This document shows, piece by piece, positions 27,307-38,166 of a stretch of DNA of 64,000 bases. The notes beneath the pieces are model-generated. The model worked only from the letters and a program-made list of their open reading frames with translations. It did no database searches and had not been told where the DNA came from. Every line of letters begins with the position of its first letter. Position 1 is the first letter of the stretch. The position numbers were made by a program, and so were the translations under genes. The DNA comes from Chroococcidiopsis sp. CCMEE 29 (GTDB taxonomy: Bacteria > Cyanobacteriota > Cyanobacteriia > Cyanobacteriales > Chroococcidiopsidaceae), in assembly GCF_023558375.1 (NCBI RefSeq), contig NZ_CP083761.1, positions 1,291,001 through 1,355,000 of the forward strand. The letters run 5' to 3'.

Positions 27307-28731
27307 TTACACTCTTGCTCCCCCTGCTCCCCCTGCTTCCCCTGACCCCTCATTTAGCTTCAAGCGGTGGATTTGAATTTGATGTAGACGTGGTCCTTCA
27401 ACTGAAGCTACGGTAAGTTCCAATTCCTGATAGCGCAAGGTTGTCCCAACCGTTGGAATTTCTTGGAGTTGGTATAGCATGAAACCCCCTAGCGTTTGGT
27501 ATTCATCTCTCACAGGCAAGCTTAGAGCTAACAATTCGTTGAGTTCTTCCAGGTTCATTTGCGCCTGCACCAAAAATGTTTGGTCGTCCAAACTCTGGAT
27601 TAACAACTGATCAATGTGTGCTAATTTACCTCCGTCCCCAATAATTTCAGCGATCAAGTCTTGCATGGTAACCAGACCAACTGTGCCGCCAAACTCATTA
27701 ACCACGATCGCCATTGTTTGTTGCGATCGCTGCATAATTGGCAATAACTCACTTAAAGGTGTGGATTCTGGTACAAACGGCACGGGGCGAATCCAGGGGT
27801 AAATCTCAGTTTCTAAAGTCAGTCCCAGAACTAGCGGTGCCAACTCTTTAAAGTGAATAATCCCGCGAACGTCATCTAAAGATTTGCCAATGATCGGATA
27901 GCGGGAGTGACCAGTAGCAGCCATTTCTTCTAGTAGTGTCCGCAAAGTGGCAGTAATCGGTAGGGCAACAATGCTAGGGCGCTGAACCATGACTTCTACC
28001 GCCGTCACATCGCCAAATTCAAAAATATTATTCAGCAGTTCTCGTTCTTCTGCCTCTAAGCCGGTTGATTCACGCTCAGTAGAAATGATCAATTGCAACT
28101 CTTCGGGTGTTACTGGTTGTCTCCACCAACCTTGACCTGTGTAATGAATGCCTGCCAGTCTTAATAGCCAGCGGGTTGATTGGTTGAGAATCCAAATAAA
28201 CGGATTGAAAAAACGCGTGATCGCTTTTAAGGGTGGTCCCAACAACCGAGCCAGTTGCTCTGAGTCCAGCAAAGCTACTGATTTAGGACATAGCTCCCCT
28301 AAAACTATTTGCAGATAGGCAACTAGGAGAAAGGCAAAGGGAATAGATAGGGAATGAGCAATGAATGCGTGCATTCCTTCTGGCAGGGGCCACTGCCCTA
28401 GCCAAAATGCCACCAAAACACCCATTGTACTTTCCCCAATCCAGCCTAGTGCCAGACTCGACAGGGTAATGCCCAACTGTGTTGTAGATAGCAGCCGATC
28501 AATGCTCCGTTGCAAAGCTTGAACTGTGATTGCCTGAGCGTCACCCGCCTCGACTAGTTGGTGGATGCGCGATCGCCGCACCGATACAATCGAAAACTCC
28601 GCGGTGACAAAAAATGCATTGATTGCAATCAGCAATAGCACCGACAACAATCGTAGACCCACATCTGCCCAACTGAGGGAAGGAAAATCACTCACCGCCA
28701 AGACGTTTAACATCGAGGCAACCATCCGCAA
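27307..28731 (-). CDS. CNNM/CorC (hemolysin C-type) membrane transporter with CBS domains
   Basis: 474 residues. The N-terminal DUF21 membrane domain (about 20-215, ALNAFFVTAEFSIVSVRRSRI-like start, LGEL-CPKS) is followed by a pair of CBS domains (about 235-350, VMVQRPSIVALP, GHSRYPIIG) and the small CorC_HlyC domain (about 365-455, FLVQAQMNLEELNELL, TLGGFMLYQL). These proteins are linked to magnesium and cobalt export. The last 12 residues (GSGEAGGAGGARV) are encoded by the G-rich 9-bp-based repeat at 27312-27350, so the natural C-terminus has been extended by the repeat. Confidence 0.9.
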   Translation of the reverse strand: MRMVASMLNVLAVSDFPSLSWADVGLRLLSVLLLIAINAFFVTAEFSIVSVRRSRIHQLVEAGDAQAITVQALQRSIDRLLSTTQLGITLSSLALGWIGESTMGVLVAFWLGQWPLPEGMHAFIAHSLSIPFAFLLVAYLQIVLGELCPKSVALLDSEQLARLLGPPLKAITRFFNPFIWILNQSTRWLLRLAGIHYTGQGWWRQPVTPEELQLIISTERESTGLEAEERELLNNIFEFGDVTAVEVMVQRPSIVALPITATLRTLLEEMAATGHSRYPIIGKSLDDVRGIIHFKELAPLVLGLTLETEIYPWIRPVPFVPESTPLSELLPIMQRSQQTMAIVVNEFGGTVGLVTMQDLIAEIIGDGGKLAHIDQLLIQSLDDQTFLVQAQMNLEELNELLALSLPVRDEYQTLGGFMLYQLQEIPTVGTTLRYQELELTVASVEGPRLHQIQIHRLKLNEGSGEAGGAGGARV

Positions 28732-28906
28732 CCTGGGTATTGGGTGTTGAGCCTTGGGTTGAGTTCTGAATGCTGTTGTAGCTCAAAACTCTCTACAGGC
28801 GAGTTTACATCAGATATCAGTGAGGACATTGAAATTTTAGATAAACTCGCCTTGACAACTCAAAACTCAAAATTCTAGAAAAACTTAATTTTTTCTCAAT
28901 TCAAAC

Positions 28907-29623
28907 TTACCTTGTTACAGGAATATTTAGCGTTTGCAGCCTTAGCCTTTGCTCAGGATAATCAGTCAGTGACATTGAAAGCTTCTTAACATCGTCGAGT
29001 AGAGCTGTAGAAATGCTTACTGTGCCAGAAAATGGCTTGCCATTTGGGGGTAATTCCCCCGGCAGACCTTCAGTATTTGCACTTAGTGTTCGACCCTTGT
29101 CATCCGTTATATCTAAAAAACTGTAAAGGAAACGTACCGTCCGATCTCCCTCATTCTTAAAGTTTACTTTTAATAACAAAGCACCGCCAGAATATTTAGC
29201 AGATAGCACCTCTAGAGTTACTCCCTGATTCCGGTTGGTAATCGGAAACCCTGGCTGCAAAACATCTGCTGCCAACTTCGCCGCTTGAGCCGTCTGGGTT
29301 GATGTCTTCTCGCTGCTCTGTTTATTTTGCGGCTGTGGCTTCTCCGGTCTCGCTTTCTTCCCCTTGCCCTCAATCCGTGCCTTCACAGTGTTGAGAATAT
29401 CTTCTTCCTTCAACATCCCGACTGCGCCCTGTTGTTGAGAGCTGCTTTTACGGATCTTGATCTTACTTGTAGGGGCAGCATCCGGCTGAGTCACACCTTT
29501 AACCGCCTCATGCCCCACAGCAAAACCCCAGATGGCACTCAGATACCCTGCCCCCAACATTAGGATCAACAAAATTAAAGTGAGGGCAACTGTTGAATTC
29601 AATTTGATTGATGATGCTCGCAT
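28907..29623 (-). CDS. Cyanobacterial single-span membrane protein, unknown function
   Basis: 238 residues. It has one N-terminal membrane helix (about 12-36, ALTLILLILMLGAGYLSAIWGF), then a charged, low-complexity linker rich in Lys, Gln and Ser (about 50-120). The folded C-terminal domain (about 128-238) has GVTLEVLSAKYSGGALLLKVNFKN and FLDITDDKGRTLSANTEGLPGELPPNGKPFSGTVSI. That pattern resembles the immunoglobulin-like DUF4352-type domains, but the match is only by eye. It stands alone between the CorC-type gene and the tRNA. Confidence 0.55.
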   Translation of the reverse strand: MRASSIKLNSTVALTLILLILMLGAGYLSAIWGFAVGHEAVKGVTQPDAAPTSKIKIRKSSSQQQGAVGMLKEEDILNTVKARIEGKGKKARPEKPQPQNKQSSEKTSTQTAQAAKLAADVLQPGFPITNRNQGVTLEVLSAKYSGGALLLKVNFKNEGDRTVRFLYSFLDITDDKGRTLSANTEGLPGELPPNGKPFSGTVSISTALLDDVKKLSMSLTDYPEQRLRLQTLNIPVTR

Positions 29624-29784
29624 AGTTTTAGAGCATTGAATTTTTTAACTAAATTTTTATACAACTGATGATTCGCAAGTTGTACAATTGCACTATCAAA
29701 TTATGTGTTGTAAGTGCTTAATCAACTTGTAATTGATTTAGTATAGACTGTAAAACACAAATCTAAGATACAATTATTCTGCAG

Positions 29785-29857
29785 CCAGGGTTGGCCGAGC
29801 GGTTTAGGCAGCGAACTCATAATTCGCCCCAGGCAGGTTCAACTCCTGCACCCTGGA
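29785..29857 (+). tRNA. trnI-CAU: tRNA with anticodon CAU, probably tRNA-Ile2 (lysidine-modified)
   Basis: Cloverleaf of 73 nt: acceptor CCAGGGT/ACCCTGG, D arm GCC...GGC, anticodon stem GCGAA/TTCGC with loop CTCATAA (CAT at 29818-29820), a 5-nt variable loop and TpsiC arm GCAGG-TTCAACT-CCTGC. The anticodon arm AACTCATAATT and the D arm resemble plastid trnI-CAU more than initiator or elongator tRNA-Met. I therefore infer an isoleucine tRNA whose C34 becomes lysidine through TilS. tRNA-Met(CAU) is the alternative. Confidence 0.85.
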
Positions 29858-29882
29858 TTCTCCAGCATCTATGCTGAAATAT

Positions 29883-30344
29883 TTATTGAGATTGCTGTCT
29901 TTCAAATATGATTTCATTTCCCTGCATACCATTATTAACATTCAAAGCGGGAGAACTCAAAATTGATGTATCGTAGGGATTCGGTAGATCTGGAGTGCGA
30001 ATAACTGGGTCACTGGAGACTTGCTGCTCAAGGGTAGTTCGGTACAAATTGTGAACCTCGGCAGCATCTCGGGCAATTTCATTTTCTGGAAAAGAGTTTC
30101 GGCTCAAAGAAGCTGAACCAAATAGGAAGTTAAGTTGCCGTCCAAGCGATCGATTGCGAAAAAAGTCTGGAGCATTGCTAAAAAAAGCCTGGTTAAATCT
30201 CTCAGCTACTGTTTCATTAGCTCTTGGCTGGATGCTTGAAGCTGGTTGAGCGATCGCAGCCGCATGAAAACTAGTAGCGGCGACAATCAGAACTAATACA
30301 CTACTGAGGCATCTAGGGTTTATCTGCACGGTGTTCCCCATCAA
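29883..30344 (-). CDS. Exported small protein of unknown function
   Basis: 153 residues. A signal peptide is plausible (LSSVLVLIVAATSFHAAAIAQ, cleavage near AIAQ-PA). The mature part is hydrophilic with AERFNQAFFSNAPDFFRNRSLGRQL and ends in an Asn/Gln-rich tail. I recognise no family. The protein is probably periplasmic. It is divergent from pyrE. Confidence 0.55.
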   Translation of the reverse strand: MMGNTVQINPRCLSSVLVLIVAATSFHAAAIAQPASSIQPRANETVAERFNQAFFSNAPDFFRNRSLGRQLNFLFGSASLSRNSFPENEIARDAAEVHNLYRTTLEQQVSSDPVIRTPDLPNPYDTSILSSPALNVNNGMQGNEIIFERQQSQ

Positions 30345-30428
30345 TAGTCGGAAAACTTAATTTATGCTTGAGTCTTGAAACAGTTTTAGCCTATTTTTGG
30401 GTTGACCACCAACTTTGTACGTCTAGTA

Positions 30429-31022
30429 ATGACTGATGTCTGGGCAGCTACTGCCGATCTGATTACCCTGCGCCAGCACCTGCTGGATTTATTCTGTCAA
30501 CTTGCCTATCAAGAGGGTGAGTTCGTTCTCTCCTCGGGACAGCGCAGTTCTTACTACATTAATGGCAAGCAAGTTACGCTTCATCCTCAAGGCGCTTTAG
30601 CAATTGGTCGTATCCTCTTATCCCAGCTACCAACAGATACCCAGGCAGTTGCTGGGTTGACATTGGGAGCCGATCCAATTGTCAGTGCCGTGAGTGTAGT
30701 TTCTGCCTATGAAGACCGACCAATACCAGCGTTGATTGTCCGTAAAGAATCTAAAGGACATGGGACGATGGCATATATTGAAGGTCCTAGCCTGCCAACA
30801 GGTGCGTCTGTAGTGGTTTTAGAAGATGTTGTCACTACTGGAAAATCAGCCTTGAAAGCAGTTGAGCGTTTAAAACAGGCAGGTTATAGAGTTAATCAAG
30901 TGATGGCATTGGTAGACAGGCAGCAAGGAGGTGCAGAATTGTACGAATCAGCAGGGTTAAAGTTTCAGGCTGTGTTTTCGATTCAGGATATTCAAGAGCG
31001 CTGGGCGCAGCTGCAGCCTTAA
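30429..31022 (+). CDS. pyrE: Orotate phosphoribosyltransferase
   Basis: 197 residues from ATG 30429 (MTDVWAATADLI). It joins orotate and PRPP to make OMP in pyrimidine synthesis. Family marks are FVLSSGQRSSYYINGKQV, LGADPIVSAV, VRKESKGHGTMAYIEGP and the PRPP-binding motif VVVLEDVVTTGKSALKAVE. The frame is open upstream to a TTG at 30402, but the ATG fits the family start better. It is convergent with groEL, separated by two hairpins. Confidence 0.95.
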   Translation: MTDVWAATADLITLRQHLLDLFCQLAYQEGEFVLSSGQRSSYYINGKQVTLHPQGALAIGRILLSQLPTDTQAVAGLTLGADPIVSAVSVVSAYEDRPIPALIVRKESKGHGTMAYIEGPSLPTGASVVVLEDVVTTGKSALKAVERLKQAGYRVNQVMALVDRQQGGAELYESAGLKFQAVFSIQDIQERWAQLQP

Positions 31023-31028
31023 TAAGAA

Positions 31029-31091
31029 TTAGCCCGCTCTGCCATGAAAGCGGGCTAAGGTTAAAGCTGAGGGGGTGGGCATGACCCACCC
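31029..31091. terminator. Two hairpins between convergent pyrE and groEL
   Basis: Hairpin 1 is TTAGCCCGCT/AGCGGGCTAA with a 10-nt loop (31029-31058). Hairpin 2 is GGTGGG-CATGA-CCCACC (31074-31091), followed by TGCTAAAAATT. They probably end both transcripts. Confidence 0.65.
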
Positions 31092-31100
31092 TGCTAAAAA

Positions 31101-32753
<1,653 letters not shown>

Positions 32754-32811
32754 TTATTGGTAAGAAAACTACAAGATTTTAGATTTGTGATTTTGGATTG
32801 CCAATCTAAAA

Positions 32812-33123
32812 TCAAGCGACGATTGCTAGAATGTCCTTCTCTGAGAGTAAAACGTATTCTTCTGTGCCTAGTTTGACGTCGGTGCCAGCGTATTTGGAGT
32901 AGAGAACTTTTTCTCCTACCTTCACTTCCATCTCCTGGCGAGAGCCATCATCGTTACGCTTACCAGGACCGAGGGCGACTACTTCCCCAACTTGGGGTTT
33001 TTCTTTTGCCGTGTCGGGCAAATATAGCCCACCAGCGGTTTTTTCTTCTGAGGCGCTCACTTTCACGAAAACGCGATCGCCTAAAGGTTTAACTGTAGAA
33101 ACACTTAAAGATACTGCTGCCAT
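32812..33123 (-). CDS. groES: Co-chaperonin GroES
   Basis: 103 residues from ATG 33123 ([21 protein letters not shown]). It caps the GroEL cavity. Motifs are [21 protein letters not shown] (mobile loop), [11 protein letters not shown] and [12 protein letters not shown]. The frame opens further upstream to 33147, but that would run into the CIRCE operator, so 33123 is preferred. Confidence 0.97.
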   Translation of the reverse strand: MAAVSLSVSTVKPLGDRVFVKVSASEEKTAGGLYLPDTAKEKPQVGEVVALGPGKRNDDGSRQEMEVKVGEKVLYSKYAGTDVKLGTEEYVLLSEKDILAIVA

Positions 33124-33140
33124 ACAAAACTTCTCCAGAG

Positions 33141-33167
33141 TTAGCACTCTCGACTCCTGAGTGCTAA
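33141..33167 (-). promoter_or_regulatory. CIRCE operator (HrcA site) upstream of groES-groEL
   Basis: TTAGCACTC-N9-GAGTGCTAA, a perfect match to the CIRCE inverted repeat, ends 18 bp before the groES ATG. HrcA repression that is relieved on heat shock is expected from known CIRCE biology. Confidence 0.96.
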
Positions 33168-33248
33168 TTTAGCTGACAGGAGAGGCGATCGCAACAAATT
33201 TGTTTGTACGGGTTCCCGAACTTATGTCTGCTGACAGCTGCGGAGCTT

Positions 33249-33286
33249 ATGGGAGCAGGGGGAGCAGGGGGAGCAGGGGGAGGTAG
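33249..33286. repeat. G-rich 9-bp-based repeat, intergenic copy
   Basis: GGGAGCAGGGGGAGCAGGGG units in the groES-ferredoxin intergenic region. It is the same family as the coding tracts at 12791, 19500 and 27312. Confidence 0.7.
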
Positions 33287-33355
33287 ATCCTTAGAAGACG
33301 CGAAAATAGGCTTAAAAAAGATAGAGTGAACTCAAGCATTCTTCGCCTATTACTG

Positions 33356-33416
33356 GCACGGGCAGGTTGATCAGAAATACCTGGGAACAAAAAAATTCGG
33401 CTAAACCTGCCTCTAC
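33356..33416. repeat. Palindromic interspersed repeat, copy 3
   Basis: The left arm is GCACGGGCAGGTTGATC and the right arm GGCTAAACCTGCCTCTAC. It is more diverged than the other copies but keeps arms, loop length and the A-rich centre. It lies 28 bp upstream of the ferredoxin-like gene start. The remaining sequence between 33168 and 33444 holds no gene. Confidence 0.65.
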
Positions 33417-33444
33417 TACTCTCTACTCACTCAATTTCACAGCG

Positions 33445-33918
33445 ATGACCGAAAACAAAGCAGCTCATATCAGTGCTCAAGATTCCGAAACCTGTCAAGC
33501 TCAAGACGAAGAGACGATGGCAGCTTGCGTACAAACTCTGGGATTGCCGCAAATTGAGCGACACATATTTATTTGTGCCGACCAGACGTTACCCCAATGT
33601 TGCTCAAAAGAAGCCAGTCTGGAATCTTGGAACTACTTGAAGAAGCGACTCAAACAGTTAAAACTTGACAAACCAACAGACACTCGCCCTAGCTGCATTT
33701 TCCGCACCAAAGCTAACTGCCTCCGAGTTTGTTGCCAAGGACCAATCTTGGTAGTTTATCCTGATGGTGTTTGGTATCGTCAAGCCACTCCGGAAGTTAT
33801 TGAGCGAATCATTCAAGAACATTTGATTAGTAATCAGGTTGTTCAAGAATACGCATTCTTAACTCATCGTTTACCTGAACCTGCCATCCTGGCTACGAAA
33901 ACTTCAATTCAAGCTTGA
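33445..33918 (+). CDS. Thioredoxin-like [2Fe-2S] ferredoxin domain protein
   Basis: 157 residues from ATG 33445 ([10 protein letters not shown]). The C-terminal domain (about 35-140) shows the spaced cysteines of the NuoE-like ferredoxin fold: [14 protein letters not shown] and, about 45 residues on, [36 protein letters not shown] follows. Such proteins hold a 2Fe-2S cluster and act in electron transfer; the partner is unknown. The longer frame beginning at 33367 would start inside a palindromic repeat, so it was rejected. Confidence 0.8.
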   Translation: MTENKAAHISAQDSETCQAQDEETMAACVQTLGLPQIERHIFICADQTLPQCCSKEASLESWNYLKKRLKQLKLDKPTDTRPSCIFRTKANCLRVCCQGPILVVYPDGVWYRQATPEVIERIIQEHLISNQVVQEYAFLTHRLPEPAILATKTSIQA

Positions 33919-34240
33919 TCTGATTTAATTTAAAGTTCAATAACTTAACGCAGTTATAACGATGGATGTCTACCTGACTTAAGGCAGTGCCATGTGAGTG
34001 GAAGACGGCAACCCCTGAAATATTTCATCAGAGTTTAAACACCAAATTTTTAAAAAGCATATATAATAGCGCCTTAGAAGATATACTGTAAATTTCCTTA
34101 TCCGACAATCGTCTCTGGAGACGATAATGGCTTTTCTCATAAGAAGAAGTAAAGCAGATTAGTAGAATGCGAGCAACCAGTAAACAATCCAGAAAAGACT
34201 ATTGGAATTCGATTGACTCAAGCGTGACGAGTAGCACAGC
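33919..34240. other. Intergenic region upstream of the LuxR-type regulator
   Basis: No gene is found. It contains two perfect palindromes: TGAAATATTTCA at 34016-34027, and ATCGTCTC-TG-GAGACGAT at 34108-34125. The latter lies 116 bp before the regulator ATG and could be an operator. Confidence 0.4.
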
Positions 34241-34888
34241 ATGAAAGAAACTAGTATAAGAGATCACAAACGGCTGCTGTTAATTGATGATGACCCTAAC
34301 CTCATTTTGCTCGTCAAGGATTACTTAGAATTCCGGGGCTATGAAGTCATCACTGCGGAAAATGGTCGAGAAGCGCTGGAAGTACTAGAACATGACATCC
34401 CAGATATGATCATCTGCGACGTGATGATGCCGGAAATGGACGGCTATACTTTTGTCAACCAAGTCAGGCAAGACGAGCGCACTAGTTGGATTCCCGTTTT
34501 ATTTCTTTCCGCCAAAGGTCAAAGTCAAGATCGGGTTAAAGGACTTAACATTGGTGCAGATGTTTATATGGTTAAGCCGTTTGAGCCAGAGGAATTAGTC
34601 GCTCAAGTGGAAGCCTCGCTTAAACAAGCATACCGCCAGAGACAACAACCGGGTAATGGCAGCGAAAGCGAGTCAAAAATCCAGGTTCCCTTCGATGTGC
34701 ATTTGACCCAGACAGAGCTAAAAGTTGTGCAGTTTGTAGCTAGAGGCTTGGCTAACCGTGATATTGCTGAGGAATTAAATGTCAGTCAGCGCACGGTAGA
34801 AAGCCATGTATCTAACATGCTGGGTAAAACTGGTCTTCACAACCGCACTGAACTAGCGCGTTGGGCAATTGAAAATCAGATGGCATAA
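34241..34888 (+). CDS. Response regulator with LuxR-type DNA-binding domain
   Basis: 215 residues. The receiver domain (about 10-125) has LLIDDDPNL, the phospho-acceptor in [14 protein letters not shown] and YMVKPFEPEE. The LuxR/NarL HTH (about 150-212) has LTQTELKVVQFVARGLANRDIAEELNVSQRTVESHVSNML. It resembles the NarL-type regulators widespread in cyanobacteria and red-algal plastids (Ycf29-like), but I cannot assign an orthologue with confidence. No kinase is adjacent. A heptamer repeat follows the stop (34894-34919). Confidence 0.9.
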   Translation: MKETSIRDHKRLLLIDDDPNLILLVKDYLEFRGYEVITAENGREALEVLEHDIPDMIICDVMMPEMDGYTFVNQVRQDERTSWIPVLFLSAKGQSQDRVKGLNIGADVYMVKPFEPEELVAQVEASLKQAYRQRQQPGNGSESESKIQVPFDVHLTQTELKVVQFVARGLANRDIAEELNVSQRTVESHVSNMLGKTGLHNRTELARWAIENQMA

Positions 34889-34893
34889 GTGAG

Positions 34894-34919
34894 AGATTAG
34901 GGATTAGGGGTTAGGGATG
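34894..34919. repeat. Heptamer repeat (GGGATTA/GGGGTTA)
   Basis: ATTAGGGATTAGGGGTTAGG, just after the regulator stop. It is the same family as 12566, 18229, 39793 and 40552. Confidence 0.6.
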
Positions 34920-34968
34920 AGTTAACCTGAACTGCTTTTAACAACCAAAACTAATAACTAACCACTGA

Positions 34969-35307
34969 TTACCAGCCATCTTCTTCGGAATTAGATTGAC
35001 CCCAAATTTCTAGATCTAGTTCATTTAAATAGGTTAGGGCACTTTGAACCTGGGATGCTCTGCCTCTTAGTTCCAAATCAAACCAACCATCGTCGCGGCT
35101 ATTGGCACTGAGTAAGGCAGCGGCTATATTAACTGTCACACCGTGGTGAGATATTAGCCGTGAAATCACTGGCTCTTCATGCAAGTCTTTGGGAATGCGA
35201 ATTTTGATGCGGGTTTGAGTAGGTCTGTTCACTCCCAACTCAGTAGTAGATTCCTCCAGTGCTAATGAATGAGTCTGAGCGTTATTACTGTCTTGAGCTG
35301 CCATCAT
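34969..35307 (-). CDS. NIL-domain protein, last gene of the sulfate uptake operon
   Basis: 112 residues. The N-terminal 30 residues are flexible. The NIL domain (about 31-105) has TRIKIRIPKDLHEEPVISRLISHHGVTVNIAAALLS and GWFDLELRGRASQVQSALTYL. NIL domains occur at the end of some ABC transporter ATPases (methionine type) and here form a separate protein. It starts 6 bp from the end of cysW, so it is in the operon and may bind a sulfur ligand or regulate the transporter (inference). Confidence 0.85.
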   Translation of the reverse strand: MMAAQDSNNAQTHSLALEESTTELGVNRPTQTRIKIRIPKDLHEEPVISRLISHHGVTVNIAAALLSANSRDDGWFDLELRGRASQVQSALTYLNELDLEIWGQSNSEEDGW

Positions 35308-35313
35308 AGCCTC

Positions 35314-36189
35314 CTATTCAACATCTTTGATACGCGTTTTACGTTCTAAAATTTCTTTCAAGACAAGCGTGATTAATGCTAGAAAGGTTAGTACCACTGC
35401 GGCAGCAAACGCTGCTCTAGTCTGATACTGCTTGTATGCTTCTTCTACGAACAGTGCAAGGGTTTGAGTTCTACCAACTAAGTTTCCAGAGACAACAGCA
35501 ACCGCCCCAAATTCGCCCATAGCTCTGGCATTGGTCAAAATTACTCCATAGAGAAGGCTCCAGCGAATCGTGGGCACTGTCACCCGCCAAAAGGTTTGCC
35601 ATTCATTTGCTCCTAAGGTCTTAGCTGCTTCATCCTGATCGAATCCAGCTTCCTCTAATGCTGGAATGACCTCACGTGCTACGAAGGGTAGCGTGATAAA
35701 CATTGTTGCCAGCACAATTCCAGGAAAGGCAAAAATCACCTGAATGTTCAAGTTTTGGAGTAGTGGTCCAAACCAGCCATTGCGGCCGTAAAGCAGTACA
35801 AGCATCAAACCTGCCACAACTGGGGATACCGAAAAGGGCAAGTCAAGAATACTGAGCAGCAGTGCTCGACCGGGAAATTTATGGCGGGCAATTGCCCAGG
35901 CAGCGCAAAGACCAAAGATCGTATTCAATGGCACAGCAATTAGTGCAGCCAGTAGCGTGAGCTTAGCAGCGTGGACAAAATCTGGTTCAGTCAAGGTATG
36001 CAGGAATGGAATTATGCCATCACCAAAAGCAGTTGCAAACACATTCAGGGTGGGAATGTACAAGAACAGTGCTAGATAAACGAATACGCCGCCAATCAAG
36101 GCAGGTTTGACCCATTGCCGCTTCTTGGTTGCTGCATCACCAGGGCTGTTGGATAAAGGTCGAGAAGAGAGTTTCATCTTAGAGGTCAT
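35314..36189 (-). CDS. cysW: Sulfate ABC transporter permease CysW
   Basis: 291 residues with six membrane helices. The ABC permease EAA loop is visible as [59 protein letters not shown] is the CysW-specific C-terminal pattern. It forms the membrane channel with CysT and overlaps the cysT stop by 11 bases. The ATPase gene cysA is not in the window. Confidence 0.95.
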   Translation of the reverse strand: MTSKMKLSSRPLSNSPGDAATKKRQWVKPALIGGVFVYLALFLYIPTLNVFATAFGDGIIPFLHTLTEPDFVHAAKLTLLAALIAVPLNTIFGLCAAWAIARHKFPGRALLLSILDLPFSVSPVVAGLMLVLLYGRNGWFGPLLQNLNIQVIFAFPGIVLATMFITLPFVAREVIPALEEAGFDQDEAAKTLGANEWQTFWRVTVPTIRWSLLYGVILTNARAMGEFGAVAVVSGNLVGRTQTLALFVEEAYKQYQTRAAFAAAVVLTFLALITLVLKEILERKTRIKDVE

Positions 36190-37036
36190 AGCGCCGTCCC
36201 CAAGCTTGCAATAAGTTGATGAATAGCAATACCACTAGCGAAATCGCTAGGAGTACCGTGCCAATCACCGTTGCCCCTACATAGTCGTACTGCTCTAGCC
36301 GTTGGAAAACTAACACCGGGGCAATTAGATCTTGAAATGGAATATTGCCAGCCACCAGCACAATTGAACCGTATTCTCCGACCGCGCGAGAAAATCCGAG
36401 AGCCACTCCGGTTAAAATTGCTGGCAATAGCGGTGGTAAAACCACCCGCCAGAAAGTTTTCCATTCAGAGGCACCTAAACACCAGGCAGCCTCTTCAACC
36501 TCGGATTCCATCTCTTGCAAAACGGGCTGCACCGTCCGCACAACAAACGGCAGGGAAATGAAAAGCATCGCTACACCAACGCCTAGGCGAGTGAAAGAGA
36601 CCTTAATTCCTAGCGGTGTTAGCAGCGAGCCAATCCAGCCGTTATTGCTGTAAACTGTCGCAATTGTTAAGCCAGCAACGGCTGTGGGGAGTGCAAACGG
36701 TAAATCAATCGTTGCATCGAGAATGCGCTTAAAGGGAAAGTCGTAACGTACCAGCACCCAGGCGATCACCAGACCAGCCACACCATTAATCGCAGCGGTG
36801 ATCAAGGCGGTGACGAACGTCACGTCGTAGGTCGAGAGGGCAATAGGAGAGGTTGCAATTCGCCAAAACTCAATAGGACCAATCGTGCTGGCTCTCAGCA
36901 CTACGGCGGCTATTGGCAGAAACAGCATTAGGGTGAGGTACGCCCAAGTAAACCGCCACGGCCAAGACGACTGAGTCAGCTGACTAAGTGGGAATTGCCA
37001 AATCGATTTTTTTCCGGTTGAGGAAGATACAGCCAT
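36179..37036 (-). CDS. cysT: Sulfate ABC transporter permease CysT (CysU)
   Basis: 285 residues with six membrane helices. Typical CysT segments are [19 protein letters not shown] and [32 protein letters not shown] (EAA loop), then [23 protein letters not shown]. It is coupled by overlap to cysW and follows sbpA by 44 bp. Confidence 0.95.
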   Translation of the reverse strand: MAVSSSTGKKSIWQFPLSQLTQSSWPWRFTWAYLTLMLFLPIAAVVLRASTIGPIEFWRIATSPIALSTYDVTFVTALITAAINGVAGLVIAWVLVRYDFPFKRILDATIDLPFALPTAVAGLTIATVYSNNGWIGSLLTPLGIKVSFTRLGVGVAMLFISLPFVVRTVQPVLQEMESEVEEAAWCLGASEWKTFWRVVLPPLLPAILTGVALGFSRAVGEYGSIVLVAGNIPFQDLIAPVLVFQRLEQYDYVGATVIGTVLLAISLVVLLFINLLQAWGRRYDL

Positions 37037-37080
37037 ATGGAAAGGATGAAGGGTGAAGGATGAGATTTGACTTTCAAGCT

Positions 37081-38166
37081 TTATCTTCTGAGGTTTGCCT
37101 GAATTTGGTCAAAAATTGCCCCGTCAGCAAAGAATTTCTTCTGAATTTCATCCCAGCCACCTAGATCTTGAGCCGTGAATAGGGTTTGGACTGGTGGAAA
37201 CTGCCCACCTACTTCTTTTCCTGCCGCAGGGTCAGAAGGTCGAAAGCCATATTTGGCAAATGTTTTCTGAGATTCTGGCGTGTAGAGAAATTGGACAAAA
37301 GCTTCGGCAACTTCTCTAGTGCCATGTTTATCAACATTTTGGTCTACAACAGCAATTGGATTATCAATGGAGATGTTAACTTCAGGGATGATATAAGGCA
37401 ACTTCTGACCCTGCTGTTGAGCCAGAATCATTTCATTTTCGTAGTTGATTAAAACGTCTCCCTGACCTTGCTTGAAAAATACGTCAGTAGCTTCACGTGC
37501 ATCTCTAGGTAGTACGGGGACGTTTTCAAACACTTGGGCAACAAAGTTTTGCGCCTTGGCATCATCACCCCCAGTTTGAGTCACTGAACCCCATAACCCC
37601 AAAAAATTCCACCGAGCAACCCCAGAGGTTTTAGGGTTAGCAGTGATTACGCTCACGTCATTCTTTGCCAAGTCCGGCCAATTTTTAATTCCTTTGGGAT
37701 TACCTTCGCGGGTAACAAGCGCCCCCACCGATCTACTCACAATTCCACCATTAGGCGCTTCCTGCCGCCAGCCTGGTTGAATTAGACCTGCTCTTTCAAT
37801 GTTATCTACGTCCATACCAATTGCTAGATGGACAACATCTGCTTCCAAGCCGTCAATCACTGCACGAGTTTGGGAACCAGATCCACCGTAGCTCTGATTA
37901 AAGGTGACGTTTTGATTGTGCTCCTGCCGCCACTGTTCGACAAACCTCGGAATAATCTCGTCGTGGGCAGCTCTGGTGACAGCGAAGGAAACAAGCGTTA
38001 AATTGACATCTCCATTGCCTGCTTGATTACCTGCTTGACCCGTCGTGCCTCCACCACAGGAGGCGATCGCCACACTCAAACCTACTCCCACCAAAAACAG
38101 GGATACATACCTTTTTACCCGGCGCAGGGATGCTCCTTGCTCAGTAATACGTTGCCACAGACCCAT
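37081..38166 (-). CDS. sbpA: Periplasmic sulfate-binding lipoprotein SbpA
   Basis: 361 residues. The signal peptide ends in lipobox AIASC, followed by a Gly/Gln-rich spacer. The binding protein body has [68 protein letters not shown] and [11 protein letters not shown], all typical of the sulfate/thiosulfate family. It delivers sulfate to CysT-CysW and is the first gene of the operon. Confidence 0.95.
   Translation of the reverse strand: MGLWQRITEQGASLRRVKRYVSLFLVGVGLSVAIASCGGGTTGQAGNQAGNGDVNLTLVSFAVTRAAHDEIIPRFVEQWRQEHNQNVTFNQSYGGSGSQTRAVIDGLEADVVHLAIGMDVDNIERAGLIQPGWRQEAPNGGIVSRSVGALVTREGNPKGIKNWPDLAKNDVSVITANPKTSGVARWNFLGLWGSVTQTGGDDAKAQNFVAQVFENVPVLPRDAREATDVFFKQGQGDVLINYENEMILAQQQGQKLPYIIPEVNISIDNPIAVVDQNVDKHGTREVAEAFVQFLYTPESQKTFAKYGFRPSDPAAGKEVGGQFPPVQTLFTAQDLGGWDEIQKKFFADGAIFDQIQANLRR

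Noticed and set aside
33367-33444. Extended N-terminus of the ferredoxin-like protein from 33367
   Set aside because: It would begin at a TTG inside a palindromic repeat. ATG 33445 gives a normal protein.
33919-34240. Possible glutamine (glnA-type) riboswitch because of GTGGAAGACGGCAACC
   Set aside because: Only a loose resemblance in one segment. The other conserved parts of that RNA are missing, and the downstream gene is a regulator.
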